A stretch of 64,000 nt of DNA from Rhytidiadelphus loreus (GCA_947034895.1 OX344764.1:20894001-20958000), one strand, 5' to 3'; shown: positions 1 through 12,892, numbered from the stretch's first letter. A program made the numbers and translations. The notes: generated by a model not told the origin, from the letters alone.

Positions 1-787
1 TTCTAGAATTCTTTCTAAATGCAATTTTTACAATTTTTCAAAAAAAAAAGTTTCACATGGTTTCGTTTGCTTCTTAGAACAATCTCACTATTGGAATTAG
101 TGCATTTTAATTCCATTTTAGAGATATAAATAATTTAGATTTTCTTTCTATCTCATACCTACTTCTACGCAATAAATTTTTAAAGAATAAAAATAAAGCT
201 TTTTTAAATTTTTTCTCCCCCCTAGACTTTAATTATTCTATTAGAAATTGCTATAAAGTATAAAAGCAAAGGTATAGAGCAATTTTTCTAGTTTTGAAAA
301 AGCAAAACAAAATCTGCCCTTCTTCACCTAAACCCTAATTTAACCCAGAACCGTGACAAGGCCTTCAAAATTTCTTAAAAAGAAATCTAAAAAGTAGGAC
401 AATAGGACAATAAAAAAAACTTTCTTGCCCCTTCCAAAATAAGCTTAGCTCCCCCCAAGAGACACAAATCGTGGTTCTCAATTATTCTCCCCATTCGTGG
501 ATAATGATGAAAGCTATTTCCAAGCAAACCCGTACGCAATACCCGACGCCGCGTCCACCTAACCACAGTTAAATCCCAACCCCAACCAACCCCCAGGCCC
601 CTTAACCCCAGTCAATTGTGGAGCCTATCCGCCGTCCCCCGACTGTAAGGCTCTCGCAGTGTCGCGCGTGCCGCGCTTCTATCTTAAAAGCGACCGGCGC
701 TTCTTCTCTGAGATCGACTCCGGTCCAGCCATTTTGATCCATTGCAGCCCTTTCGATCAAGCCATTCCGCACATTGCGACTCCTACC
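1..787 (+). promoter_or_regulatory. 5' flank of the glutamine synthetase gene with telo-box
   Basis: AT-rich DNA that becomes GC-richer after about 530. A telo-box (TAAACCCTAA) lies at 329-338, a motif common upstream of plant housekeeping and translation genes. TTAACCC strings occur near 339 and 602 but have no visible partner, so no element is called. I see no other gene; the short open frames around 600-1085 are chance frames overlapping the 5' UTR and exon 1. Confidence 0.4.
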
Positions 788-3700
788 ATGGCGATTTCTG
801 TGTCCAAGACCGTGGTGTCGTCGCTGGGAAGCACCAAGAGCACCACGAGCTCGTCGTCGTTGAAAACTTTGCCGTTCTCGAATGGCCAGGTGCCAAGCAA
901 TCCCTCGTGAAGCTCTTGCCGAACCTTTTTTTTTTTTTTCCACGCTTGAATGCGTCTTGGCGCCCTGCATTGCTTGGTCTTGCAACCCGAGCATTTTGTT
1001 TTGGGAGAGCTGAATGCGGGCTTGCGATTTCGGGCAATGTGTTTGAAATTGAAGCTCGGTGGAATGTCATGTTTCGGTAGCGCACGATGACAGGAATGCG
1101 GTTTTGGTAATGTGTAGAAATTGTTTCTTAGGAGGAGGTGTGCATTATTCTTTTTGTGAACAGAGTCGTCTTGATAGGTAGTGCTTGGGGTGCGAGAGTG
1201 ATGGTTTGTTTTCTACTACGGTGTGAGGTTTCTTTTGTATGTGAGAGAGAGAGAGTTTTTTCAATGCGGGCCACTGCAAGATGTGCAACTGGAGCGTTGC
1301 TTTGGAAGGGTGATGTGTTTACATGGCGCTTGGGCTGAAGTCTTGGCTGCGTTGTCTACAGTTTGTTTCCGTGTTTTCTTTCTGTTACGGTCATGACTCG
1401 TTGTTTTCTGGTTTTAGCGTGTGTTCTGGAGTGACGCTCTTGTCGTAATTATAAATATTGATGTGGATCTTGATTCCTTCCCATTTTGGTTTTCCGTCGT
1501 GTGCTAAAGCGTGGAATTCTGTTGTGGTGTTGTGGTGTTGTAGGTTTCGGGGTTGGGAGTTTCAGGATACTTCAGTAACAAGAATGAGCTTCGCAGCTGC
1601 GGCGTCTCCGCCGTCAGGAATGCGACTCCCACACAGGTACGCAAGTTTTTGAATCCACTCTTGTATGTTGGGAAATTTCCCGCTTTGTTATATTTTAAAC
1701 TTTTGGTTTACACTGGGAGGTAAGTTGTTTGGTCGTTGCGAGGAGCTTTTTGCTTGCAACTATAACGCTGTGATGACCTCTTTCTCATCAATCGTCTGAT
1801 TGATATCCAAAAGAAAAGAAAGAAAGCTGATAGGTCTGAGCATTCATATGGTCTTTAATTTTGTTTGATTTTATGTTTTATGTGAACTTTGATGGGCTTT
1901 ACTTGATTATCTCTATGATGACCTCTTTCTCATCAATCGTCTGATTGATACCCAAAAAATAAAGAAAGTTGATAGGTCTGAGTAGAATGTTCTATGAATG
2001 TAGTCTATATGTGATTTCCCTTTTATGTGACTCACGGGGCTCTCTAAGTTGCCGCCATGATGACCTCTTTCTACTCAATCACCTGATTGATACTCCTTAA
2101 TAATAAAGAAAGTTGATAGGTCTGAGCGTTATATATTTTTTATCTCTGCAGTTGTGCTCCCGTTACGTTCTCATGTTTCTCCATCTTTTGTTGTAAACGC
2201 AAATCTTGTTGTGTATCTGTGGATGCATCAGGATTCGTGGATTGCAGTGTGTATATAGCTGCTGTGATGATCACTTTCTACTCAATCGTCTGATTGATAC
2301 CCGAAAAAATAAAGAAAGTTGATAGGTCTGAGCGCTTTTGATTTATAATACTGGACCCTTGTGTGAAATTTCTACATAGTTCTTGTGCATGGGGTCAAGT
2401 GAATCTTGAAGTGTCGGCCACTGTACTGATGTTGGTTTCCATGTTTTTGCACTGAGGTAAACTCTGAGCTCATATGTGAAGAAAATATAAGTTGAGGTCT
2501 CATTGGGTGATGTTTTGGCAGGGTGGTGTCTTCAAGGTCATGGCATTGGCCCAGAAGGTAGAGTACATCTGGATGGATGGACAGGAGGGTCAGAAGGGGA
2601 TCCGCTTCAATGAAATGCGTTCGAAGACCAAGGTTCTCCAAAAGCCTATCAAGGCTGGGTCTCTGGATTTCCCTCAGTGGTCCTTCGATGGCTCCAGGTA
2701 GGCCACACCTCCGGGACCACACCCGGTCACACTTGCCACATTCCTAGAGTATGAACTGAGACCCAGGCCCTTCACATTACTACAGGGCCCTGCCTATCCT
2801 ACAATAAAGAATTTGAGCCAACAAGATTTTAATTAATTAGTGTTCCTTCAGTGGCCATCAGAAGCTTGTGTCACCTGCTTTTGATGGCCAAACGTTGAAA
2901 CCAATATTAAGGGTCAGATGACAAGTTTAGAATAATCCGATGCACTTATGACACCTTATGACGACAATTGAGGTAACGAGTTTCCAATCCACCTCATAGA
3001 GATACAGTACGCTGATTTATCCTATTACTGGAGGTGCAATATTTAGTGTCTCTGTAAAATGTGAAGAGGTGGTTAGAGTCACCATGATTTATCCTAAAAG
3101 TGAGACTGCAATATTAGTGTCACCACAGAACTAGAAGATGCGGTGGTAGTATTGGCGAATCTGGATTTTGGCAAACACTACAGATGTTATCCATACTTGT
3201 CCCGAACTAATTTATATATTTTATAAATAGTGTTTTTTCTGTAAAAAATGTGTCACGTGTACTGTAGGATGAATGATTGTAGAGTGAAATCTTGCTACCT
3301 TGATTAGTGTACAGATGACATTAAACAAACAAGTTGATCCAAATAAAAATGATTTTGCTCCAATTAAGGTGTAGGATATCCTGTCATCCCAAGCTTGACA
3401 GTGTTGGTTTACTGACCATCAAAAGCAGATTTCACCTGCTTTTGGCGGCCACTAAGACGAGCACGGAGACTTGTTCCTTCGTAACCCTCGGTTTCCTTGT
3501 TCCTTCATTGCCCTGGGTTTTCCTTGTTCTCTTTATTCTGCAATAAAACTCTTTTGTTTCATTTGTGGGAGGAAAAAAAAAAAATACTTGTTTCTTCAAC
3601 CTGTACAACGTAAGTTAAAAGTGTACAGACAGAGTGCTGACATTTTGTGTGTTGCCACGTTTTCCAGCACTGGCCAAGCCGAGGGGCGATTCTCCGACTG

Positions 3701-6700
3701 CATTCTGAACCCGGTGTTCAGCTGCCCGGACCCCATTCGCGGGAACGACGCCGTGTTGGTGCTGTGCGAGGTCTTGAACCCTGACAGCACGCCCCACGAA
3801 ACCAACACGCGCAGGAAGATCGCCGATCTGCTCTCTCCCGACGTCTTGGGCGAGGAGACGCTCTTCGGCTTCGAGCAAGAGTACACCATGTTCAACAAGG
3901 CCTGCAAGGTAAACAGCTGCCCTGAATTATCTTATTTATCCTAAATTGGTGGCACTACAACAAGAAATCTTGTTGACCCATGTACAATGCAGTAGGAATT
4001 CAGCCTGCACTGATTTAAACGAGTGTGGCTCATCTCACACACTAATAGGGCAATTCAGTGTAGCTTGCACAGAACGCAGAACCAAGTGGAAGATTGACAT
4101 CCTCAAATTAAAACACGATTGCGTTCAAATCTCATGTTGAGCATTAACCCCTAAAGGAGCAGGCGTTCAAATCTTGAACAACGGATTAACGCAAACACAT
4201 AAAAGCATGCAAAAATGCATTTTTTCATCCATCAATTTTTTGAAGATTCTTGTAGTAGTTCTTTAACGTTTATAAGGTATACATTCTCAAGATTTTGCTT
4301 TGCAAATAGTCTATAATTCAAAGGGTACTGGTAGTTCTGGCCTCAAAAAGTACTTTTTTCAGTTCAAAAATGACCGGCCAAAAATGACTTGAATAAAAAA
4401 ATAAAATAAAAACCTTCAAAAATCACTATGATTCGAACTTAACATTTTGAACTTAGAGGGAAAGAAATTCTTGTAAAAATCACAAATATTCAATCTACTA
4501 TCAATTTTCCATTTTTGGCTTCAAAGAATACGGAGGATTGGTTTTGTGTAGTAGTTGATTTATAGATCATATTTTATAACTATTGTGTGATAGCCATCAT
4601 TCAATTATTCTTATTCTTGTAAGTTGCATTTTATAATACATCATCACAATTTTGGAAAACTGGACTACCCTTGTCGTTTAGGGGTTAACTGAAGATTATT
4701 TTAACAAAACAGTATTGGAATTATATTGGAATATGATTAATAAAATGCTGCTTATATTGATATTACTGTAGCTTGGGGTTGGTTCGTCACATTATTCTTG
4801 AATATATGTACGTCTTTCTTAGTAAACAGAAGGGAAGGAATGCTGAGTGGAAGTAGAGAACCTTGGCCCAAAAATGAAGTGATATTTACTTTTGAAGTTC
4901 ATATTAGGAAAAATTCAATAATTGACATCTGTTTTTCTCAGAAATCAACCACAATGCATGTTGCAAAGCTTACAAGGATGACAGATGTTGAACGACTTTC
5001 TCCCAATGGCTTCTTGTGTTACCTGTTTACCATACCTTTCTTCACCAATTTTGCTCATATTTAAGATGTTGAGATTTAGGTAGGGTCGATACTGGATGCT
5101 TTTACCGTACAGTCTAAAAACCTCAACTCTTCAATGTTCACGAACCCCCAATCTTCAAGTTTATCGCAGAAAATTGCGTTCTTTGCTCGTCGTTCTCCGA
5201 GAATGCGCTCTTTATGTACTAACCCAAGAGTTTACTGCGAGCTTCGTAATACATTTTGAGAACGATTATCAAATATTTGTTTCCTAGTGATGACTTTCAG
5301 TTTCCTGATCCTATTTGTATTTGCTTTGCTTAAATGAAAGGGGTTCATTTCCTAGTAATTGCTTTCAGTTTCCTGGTCCTGGTGGCGTCTGATTTTCTTA
5401 ACTGAAAGGGTGTTACAATTCGCTCTGCATCAGCACGAGACTGACTGTCTGAAACGCAGGTCTACGGGTGGCCGGAAGGCGGCTTCCCTCACCCTCAGGG
5501 CCCTTTCTACTGCGGTGTGGGCTTGGAGGCCGTGTATGGGCGTCCGCTGGTGGAGGCGCACTTGGACGCGTGCATCAAGTCCGGTTTGAAGATCAGCGGC
5601 ATTAATGCCGAAGTGATGCCTGGGCAGTGGGAGTTTCAGATCGGCCCCGCGGGGCCTCTGGAAGTGGGCGACCACGTGATGTTGGCCCGCTGGCTGCTGC
5701 ACCGCCTGGGCGAGGACTTCGGCATCACGTGCACCTTCGAGCCCAAGCCCATGGAGGGCGACTGGAACGGCGCCGGAGCCCACACCAACTACTCTACCAA
5801 GTCCATGCGCGTAGAGGGCGGCATCAAGGCCATTCATACGGCCATCGAGAAGCTCTCTAAGAAGCACAGCGAGCACATCGCCCAGTACGGATTCGGCAAT
5901 GAGAAGCGCCTCACTGGTACTACTTACACTCACTCCTCTCTCTCTTTTCTTGCACGTTCTCTGTGTATCCTCAATCTGTCTTCCTGCTTTGGGTCCCAAT
6001 TGTTTTTTGTTAAACTTGGCAAGGAGATCGTCGTGTCGGGTAGGTGCATGCACTGAACTCCTACTCTGTAATTGCTCTTTCCTGTTTGTCCTCTCTCTGT
6101 CATGATGAATGTACACTCACAGCTCTTTAATCTTGGTGTAAAGTTTTTGGAATGACGCAATTTGAATGTTTGACAACTTTACTACTGGATATTCTAAAAT
6201 GTCATTTAGGAGAAAGTCATAGTAAAGGGTTATGAGTGTACGCATGATTTGGACAACTTCTATATGTCCAATTGTGAACACTGGTGTGAGTGCATGTAGA
6301 AGCCCATTTATCCTGGGGGCAATGTCATTAGAGTGGGTTGAGTGTGACATCCTTAGCTACTGGGTTGCCATTCTGTACAATGAATGCGTCTTTCTGTGCC
6401 CAAAGGTCCTTTTTTTGCACAGAGCGATACGTTCTTGGATCCTGCATGTTTCTTCCGTTCTCTGTTTAGCCATTTGATTGTTCTGTCATCTCTCTCATGG
6501 TTGCTCATAAGCCTTTCATGCTATAGATTGACGGTCTTCCAACTTCCTCTAGAATGTTATACATTACGTCCCCATTTTATTTTTCTGAATCTGCTGTGAG
6601 ACAATGTTTAGTAAACCTTGTCAAAATCTCTACATATGGCTTTGTAGAAAATGTCAAAATCTCTTCGTTTCAAAACTGTATTTATCTTGTTACTGAATAT

Positions 6701-6919
6701 CTTTTCTTTTCTTTTCTCTTCTTTTCTTTTTCAGGCAAGCACGAGACTGCCAACATCAGCACCTTCAAGTCCGGAGTGGCTGACAGAGGAGCGTCCATCC
6801 GTATTCCTCTGGGAGTGTCGCTGGAGGGTAAGGGTTACTTGGAAGACCGCAGACCAGCTGCCAACGTGGACCCTTACGTGGTAGCACGGATGCTCATCGA
6901 AACCACGTTGAAGAATTAG
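788..6919 (+). CDS. Plastid-type glutamine synthetase, bacterial-like GSIIB class, 6 exons
   Basis: Glutamine synthetase makes glutamine from glutamate, ammonia and ATP. Exons are 788-889, 1544-1636, 2522-2697, 3668-3908, 5460-5916 and 6735-6919, giving 417 residues in one continuous frame with GT-AG introns. Exons 1-2 (residues 1-65) are rich in Ser, Thr and Val, poor in acidic residues and look like a chloroplast transit peptide. The catalytic part starts near residue 66. Visible GSII signatures are [37 protein letters not shown] and [13 protein letters not shown]. The stretches [18 protein letters not shown] and DRGASIRIP match actinobacterial/proteobacterial GlnII rather than the usual plant GS1/GS2, so I assign GSIIB. 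Intron 2 hosts four snoRNA copies and intron 4 a TTAA-ended repeat. The ATG at 788 is chosen because it opens the transit peptide in frame with exon 2. The two short N-terminal exons are the least certain part. Confidence 0.93.
1770..1841 (+). ncRNA. Box C/D snoRNA, copy 1 (intronic)
   Basis: Box C GTGATGA at 1770-1776, a D'-like CTGA near 1796, and box D CTGA at 1836-1839. It is one of four related copies in GS intron 2. Its D guide reads GAAAGCTGATAGG, one base different from copies 2-4, which weakens the predicted 18S rRNA pairing. A short GCT/AGC closing stem can be drawn. Confidence 0.75.
1914..1986 (+). ncRNA. Box C/D snoRNA, copy 2 (intronic)
   Basis: Box C ATGATGA at 1915-1921, box D CTGA at 1978-1981, and a TCTA/TAGA closing stem around the boxes. 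The guide just upstream of box D, GAAAGTTGATAGG, is complementary over 13 nt to the conserved 18S rRNA stretch CCTATCAACTTTC. By the box D plus five rule the predicted 2'-O-methylation falls on the A of CCTA. The rRNA sequence is from general knowledge, not from this window. Confidence 0.8.
2057..2128 (+). ncRNA. Box C/D snoRNA, copy 3 (intronic)
   Basis: Box C ATGATGA at 2057-2063 and box D CTGA at 2122-2125. The D guide is identical to copies 2 and 4. The D' region differs (CTCAATCACCTGA), so the second guide is less conserved than the first. A CGC/GCG closing stem is possible. Confidence 0.78.
2264..2334 (+). ncRNA. Box C/D snoRNA, copy 4 (intronic)
   Basis: Box C GTGATGA at 2264-2270 and box D CTGA at 2328-2331. 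The D guide is the same as in copies 2 and 3; the D' guide is CTACTCAATCGT followed by CTGA. The copies are spaced about 140-210 bp apart, consistent with tandem duplication inside the intron and processing of each from the spliced intron or the pre-mRNA. Confidence 0.78.
4144..4688. mobile_element. TTAA-flanked terminal-inverted-repeat element in GS intron 4
   Basis: The left end is TTAACCCCTAAAGGAGC. The right end, reverse-complemented, is TTAACCCCTAAACGACAAG; the first 12 bases are identical. TTAA at both ends could be a target duplication followed by CCC-starting ends. The interior is AT-rich without coding capacity. Similar ends occur at 12.9, 40.5, 55.5 and 62.1 kb. Non-autonomous DNA transposon is an inference from the ends alone. 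Confidence 0.6.
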
Positions 6920-8308
6920 ATTTGTATACTACCGTCTTTTTTACCTTTGGGACGATTTGTTGAAAAGAAAGGTGATCCTCATCATTTTTGCGCCTTCATT
7001 GCTGAGGTATAGCATTTGAGTCTCCCTTTGGTTGTGTTCACTTAATGCACTAGTAGTAATCATTTACTAGGTACTTGTGTGCAGTAGTCATTCCACGGGG
7101 AGATGCATTCTTACCACACTTCTTACCATTCAATCTTAATACATGATTCACGTCTGAAAATTTCAACTCTATTTCTCATCCATGTTCCAGCAATTTGTGT
7201 GCACATTATTCAGCTCAGAGCATCTTCAATTTTTGTGCTTGTTGGTTTAGAGGGTACGTCACTGGTATATATCCCCACATGTACATCACACTATTCTCAA
7301 AACAATTTTTCCACTCGAGTCTTCTTCAATGAAAAGTGAGCTACGCACATCACTGTCGTATGGGAACTTGTCAATTGTAGTTGAAGAATATTATTCACGT
7401 GTATTCTCTACTTGATGTGTGGACATTGACCTGTACACGAATGATGTTCTTTTGGATAAGTCTACTTGTCCCCCAATGTAGTTCTATCATTACAGGTATT
7501 CAAATTTACTGAAACATCAGTCTGAAAAAAAGCATTCATTGTTGACCTCCGAATATCAACCCCATGTTTACAAACCAATATACGCTACCTAGACTGATGA
7601 CCGACAAAATCGAGATGAGTGGGAGGGACAGAAGGACAGCCACAACTAATTAGGGGCAACGTATGAGTACAATCCAATTATCCAACCCAGCGCTTTGTAA
7701 GTGATACGTTTCAGATTGTCATACCCATTTGAAACATCCAGCTTCTTCAGATGATCTATTCCAATTGTTTTGAGAGAAGCAAGAAGGTCTTTGACCTTGT
7801 GACAGAAATGGACAGAAACCTCCACCCTGCCAGTTTAAGAAACCCAGCATTGTTGCGAAAAGTTTAGCGTTTTGAGAAAGGAATTTCCTAAGCCAAGCTT
7901 TTGATAAACTTGGTGACTTATGAATTGTGCATTACGCCCGAATTGGGGACATGCGGTTCACTTATTCGGAACCAGTCAGAGAAAGTCACTGTCACTTGAA
8001 TCTAATATACACTTTTTTACACCGAAATAGTTCCATGTGAACTACCGGTATTCTTCAAGAGAGTTTCGGCACCACTGAGAAGCTCTTAACAACTCTCAGA
8101 ATATAAATCATCATGTCCGTGCAGATTGTCATCACGACTTTGTGTTTGACTACCTGTTCGATTTCTACAATTATTAATCCCTAGAATTAGAATGATGCAC
8201 AAATGGACGCCTACAATCTGCGAGGAGCCGAGGACGGAAAGAAAAAAAGAAGTGGAAGAATAATATACACAAGGTTGTTGGATGGACGAGGAAGGAAAGA
8301 AGGACAAT
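6920..8308. other. Intergenic region between convergent GS and GT14 genes
   Basis: 3' flank and UTR space of two convergent genes. I see no ORF with recognisable product, no RNA gene and no clear repeat. Confidence 0.5.
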
Positions 8309-10416
8309 TTACGGAATGCCGAAGCTTGTAGCAGCGAGCTCCAACAAGGGCTGTAGAGTCCCTGGACTGAATTTCCTCGAAAACATATGACAAGTCGTTG
8401 TGAGATTACCGTTGTACATACACTCGTGACCCGATGTAATGGCCTTGAGCGTCTTCTCGTTGATCCCTTCTCGATCCCACGTGTGGGGATGCGCGGTGTG
8501 TCTTACAAAGTCAATGTAATGCGAAGTTCTGTTCGCAAGCTTCTCTGGCGCAAGGATTGTAAGCACCGTCGCCAGGTAATGCTCGTCCATGTAGCAGATG
8601 CAGTTGTTCACGCACAAGCGATCTTCCAGCTTGGAGTAGTACTTCCTGTCGGAGACCACAAGCAGGGCCAAGTCGCGCGCCATCTCGAACCACTGGCTTC
8701 CCTTGCGCCATTGCTTCAGGGTGACCTCGGGATTGAGTTTCTGACGGTTCTTGATGCGGGTGTACCGCCCCTGTCCTCCTCTGCCGGGTAAGAAATAAGC
8801 CTCTACGAAGCTGTGCTGGGATTCCATGTAGTAGTGGTACGCCACTGGAAGAGGCGCGATGGGGATGCACGACTCCGAGAGCAGGACGAAGCGCTCGTTC
8901 ACGACGTCCAGGAGGGCGGTCGCTAAGAGACGCCGTTCCGCGGCAAAGACGGAGAGCTTCCCCCAAAAGACCTCCTGGTCGGCCATTCATAAAGACGAAT
9001 TCAATTTATCAGAATCTTTCAGATTGTTCGTCCGTCTGCAGTTTCGAGTTCTGTGAGGTAACCCTAAACAGGGGACGGGAGTAGCGTAGCAAATGTGGGC
9101 GTTCTTTTAGAAGGTATGTCTGAAAATAGAGAACCCTAGTGCATTTCTAAAACCGAAGATCAATGAGTGTAACCAATAAGGATCCCCTGTTCCGTTAAAA
9201 AAAATTTAAACCTTCAGATCAGAAGTGTGAGTGGAGTAATGAAATCAACCTAGATCGTCGTGCACTGCAGCTGCAAGAAATCTGAAATAATTGAAACGAT
9301 TACGGTAGTCCACAGTGAGGCAATTCCAGAAAATTACTAGAACTGTTGACACCTAATCTGATGGTTACGAGAACATTCGATATGTCTTCACATAAACTTC
9401 AGCCTGAATTTGAAGAGTTACATATATATCCAACATATATATACAGGAAATTCAAGTGAAACCTTCGGTTAGCAATCTTGGTTTAAGATACAGTCGCCAG
9501 GAACGTACCAACTGTTCAAAAAGCAACTGGATTCTAAAATTAGCTCTCAGGTGACGAACGTTGAAAATTGAGACTTCAGCTCATGTTGTCACGACAGCGA
9601 AGTCATAACTTAGTTCACGCTTCCCTTTTTCTAGCTGTGCACGAACATGCGATGAATTTAAACCGAACAGAGTGCGAGGAGGTATAGAAGGATTCAGATT
9701 TGAAAGAAACTGACCTTGCTGGGGATGTTGCGTCGGTAGAAGACAGAGTCCGGGGGGAAACTAGGCAAGTAGTTGGGATGAGCGTGGATATAAATACTGT
9801 ACAGATCGCCATGTCCTTTGAAGTAGCGTTCCCACAGCAGCCGCAGAGGCAAGGTACCGCGAGTGAGGAACAAGTAGGCCACCTTCGGAGGGACAGAGTC
9901 CGGACGCGGGCGGCGATGCGTGCCATCGGCCGCTCGCCTCAGCAGCTCGGCTTCGCTCATGTCGTGGTACACATCCGACAGCAGCTTCAGATCAACGCGG
10001 TGCGGCATGAGGGTGAGGTTTGATGAGCTTGAAGGCGCCTCCGCCCCGTCCTGGTCCAAAAACTCATCGTCATCCAAAGTGGTGGTCCAGTTTGTCGAGG
10101 AGCTGTTCCAGCTAAGATCAGGTTCCGTAGGGGGCTCCTCACTAGCAACCGAGTGGAATTTCTGATGCGGTGGCTCAGTGGTAAATCCTGTCACGAGGAA
10201 GCCGCTTTCAGGGTATCCCACAGCATTCAAAGTGCTGATGACGCCGAAGATTGCACCCGTGACGAGAAGGACACAGTAGAGTATAAGCCTGCCGCTGATG
10301 CGAGAGTACCCTGCACCGAAATCCTTCACGGTCACCCTAGAATGGGAAACAAGAGCGCCTTTCACCTTCACAGGTGAATCTGGTGACCATTTGTGTAGCA
10401 GATCCGCTGAACTCAT
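8309..10416 (-). CDS. GT14-family (DUF266 / core-2/I-branching-like) glycosyltransferase, 2 exons
   Basis: Golgi type II membrane glycosyltransferase of the plant Branch/DUF266 group, some members of which are arabinogalactan glucuronosyltransferases; the substrate of this one is not known. Exon 1 is 9715-10416 and exon 2 is 8309-8974, joined in phase 0 (donor GTCAGT, acceptor CCAG), giving 455 residues. Residues 44-66 form one hydrophobic anchor after a short cytosolic tail. A Ser/Asp-rich stem with N-glycosylation sites follows. The catalytic domain begins at PPKVAYLFLTRG and includes ERRLLATALLD, ERFVLLSESCIP, WRKGSQWFEM and YMDEHYLATV, in the order usual for the family, and ends at the family's FSPGTLQPLLELA tail, so it looks complete. 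The open frame extends upstream to about 10548 without an ATG, so the ATG at 10416 is used. Confidence 0.88.
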
Positions 10417-12892
10417 GACGATCGATTTCTTCCAATACAAGCTGTTCGATAAGGAATTTCGTCCACTACAACAGATTGCTATTGAGCCTCTCCACCGAAT
10501 TGAATTCCGTTTCGGTCTGGGGTTGATGCACCATGGATAAAATCTCAAAACTTTTCACCGTGGCTCCACCAAGTCACCGTGGTGTCCCCTGGCCATCGGC
10601 AGCTTCATGAATCGGTGCAGCTGTGGTGGAAATTATTTTCGAAGCAGAGAAGCCCTGTGAATCAACGAGGCAATTCAACCTTCGTCGCCGCTCTTCGAAA
10701 TTAAGCAACCTCTACATACTATGAGAGCTCAACCGATCGATCGAGAAATTCTAATTCCAAGCTACGGAAAATTGGGTCAAATTGACACAGCAGTCGCAGA
10801 AAGTCGACCTTCAGATTTTCAAACCACAGAATGAAGAAAAATTCACAATAGTCTGCAGATTCAGACACATTAAAGACACTAAACATTATGCCAGCTTCGA
10901 AGCTGCTTTCAAAACTGCGTGCGCTAGTATAGTAGCGTCATCAGATACATCTCCCTCCGGCCATAATTGCACCTGAGAGAAGCGCGCGACGCGACCATGA
11001 CTTCGATTGACGAGCTGCGCTCACTACTACACCAGTGTCGCCACTGTGCCCTTCTAATAAACCTCACGAGCCTGGCCTACTGAAGATCGACCTGGACAAC
11101 CCATGCAATGATGGCTTGCTTGTTGCGACTGTATGTTCGAATCGAATCCTCGACGAATCTAATTCTCCACGGGGCACCCTCTCCCGCCCTCCTGGGCCTG
11201 AAGCACCTCCCAAATGGACGGACCTTCCTTACGCTATTCCTTAGTGTGCACTTTTGAGGTGAGTCGTCAGACTCGTGCGGAGCTTTCCATAGCCCCGGGA
11301 CCACTGCAGCCTGTTTCGCGGAATTAAAGAGAAATTGGTGCACATGCCCTGCCTTAGCAGAGCCCTGCCTTCGGTCTTGTTACCCGCCGGGTTGGCTGCA
11401 CACGGGTCTTCGGCATGACTTGCAGGATGTATGACTATTTCATGACGTTTGTTAACAAGGTCGATCGATTCCAGAGCACCTAAAATTCCACCATATGCAT
11501 GTTAAATTACATTTCATGAACTTGAATTCCGCTATTTTGACCATGCTGCATCCGTTTAATTTTCAAGAGTAATGGATATGGTGCTTACATGATTTGCCCC
11601 GATGAAGATCACTGTATGGAAACGGCATCCGTGCATCCAACCTGCTCAGTCTTACGCTAGATGCAAGGAACGGTTGAATCCGGTGACCAAGAGTTGTGGT
11701 GCTTGTCGTGCTTAAGTTTTCAATTGTTTATTGTTTCTGTTGGTTTTCTTTGTGTGCACCCTTTCTTTCAAATGGTTTCCTTTCTCTGGACCTCATCGAT
11801 CAGCGGGACGTCAACAGGCTCCGCAAGTTGAACTTTCAGGTATTAGCTGGCCAACCAGTCAAACCCTAGAGGAACTCCAAATAACAACTGCACTCTTCCT
11901 CCTTTTTAAAAGGATTGGTCCTTTTTTTTACGTCTCCCCTTGGTTGAATTTTTTACTGAAGCTGCGTTTCCAAGCCGAAAATTTGAGTCAACAGAGAGGT
12001 GATGACAAAGACGTGATGACTGAGATGAGAAGCCGCTACCTGTTTTCTGAAGATTTTGGATCTTTTTTCGAAGGAGTCGCGACGATTAGGGCCAGCTTCT
12101 CATCTGTAGCCTAGGGAAAAGAGAGATAATGAAAGCTTTGGCGTTCAGCTTTTCTAGCTCATCCGTTTTGCTCTGCAAGTCTGGACCATCAAAGAAGCCA
12201 TTGACCGAGCAATTGACCTTTCTAGCAACCATGGTCAAATTGACTTCGCACACCAGCAAAGCACCAGGAGTACAGCTGCGCATGCCGTTCTTTGTTGCTC
12301 TCTTGCGCACAAACGTGGCTAAAGAAGTTTTTTGGGGGAAGGGGAAAGACGCTGAACGAACCTACTTCTACTTGCAAAGCATCCATTTCGGTAGTTGTAA
12401 TTTCGTAAAGCGGGACAATCCGACGTGTGCCATGAAATCTTGCTCAACAAGCCAGCCAGGCTCCCACTGATTCATGCCAGTTTTCGTTCTCAGGCTTTGG
12501 CTCCACCAGTGAGTTTGAGACGACTTCCGCTCGATCTGCACGTCGACCTGCCAAGTCAACTGTTTGCTTGCCTCCTGCTCAAACACGATTTTAAGTGGAT
12601 TCACGTTGCGTTTTTGCAGAAAATGGATTTGTACCATTCCGGTTAGCTGCTCTGTTGCTCAGTCCTTAGAACCGTCCAAAATCATTGCGAAATTGAGCCA
12701 AGTACAGACATGATGTCGGATTCATAGAAATGAACAAACTCTGTTTCTTGGTTATGGGAAATCGGAATATTCTCGTTCTACAATTTCTAATTCAGCAACA
12801 CCACCTTGGTCAGAGGCTGGCGTCCTTGCAGAGTTAACGTTTTCCTTAACGCTTCTAAACATTTGGGTATGCACTTGCAGACTTAACCCTTG
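10417..12892. other. Upstream flank of the GT14 gene, no gene recognised
   Basis: Contains the GT14 promoter side. A somewhat GC-richer stretch at about 11030-11420 has open frames on both strands, but none resembles a known protein. The frames between 11.7 and 12.65 kb likewise show no domain. Confidence 0.4.

Noticed and set aside
602..1085. Overlapping open frames of 83-130 codons on both strands
   Set aside because: They overlap the GS 5' UTR and exon 1. Only the frame from 788 joins in phase with exon 2 and gives a transit peptide.
8387..8791. 134-codon plus-strand frame
   Set aside because: Exactly antisense to the conserved GT14 exon 2; a codon-bias shadow.
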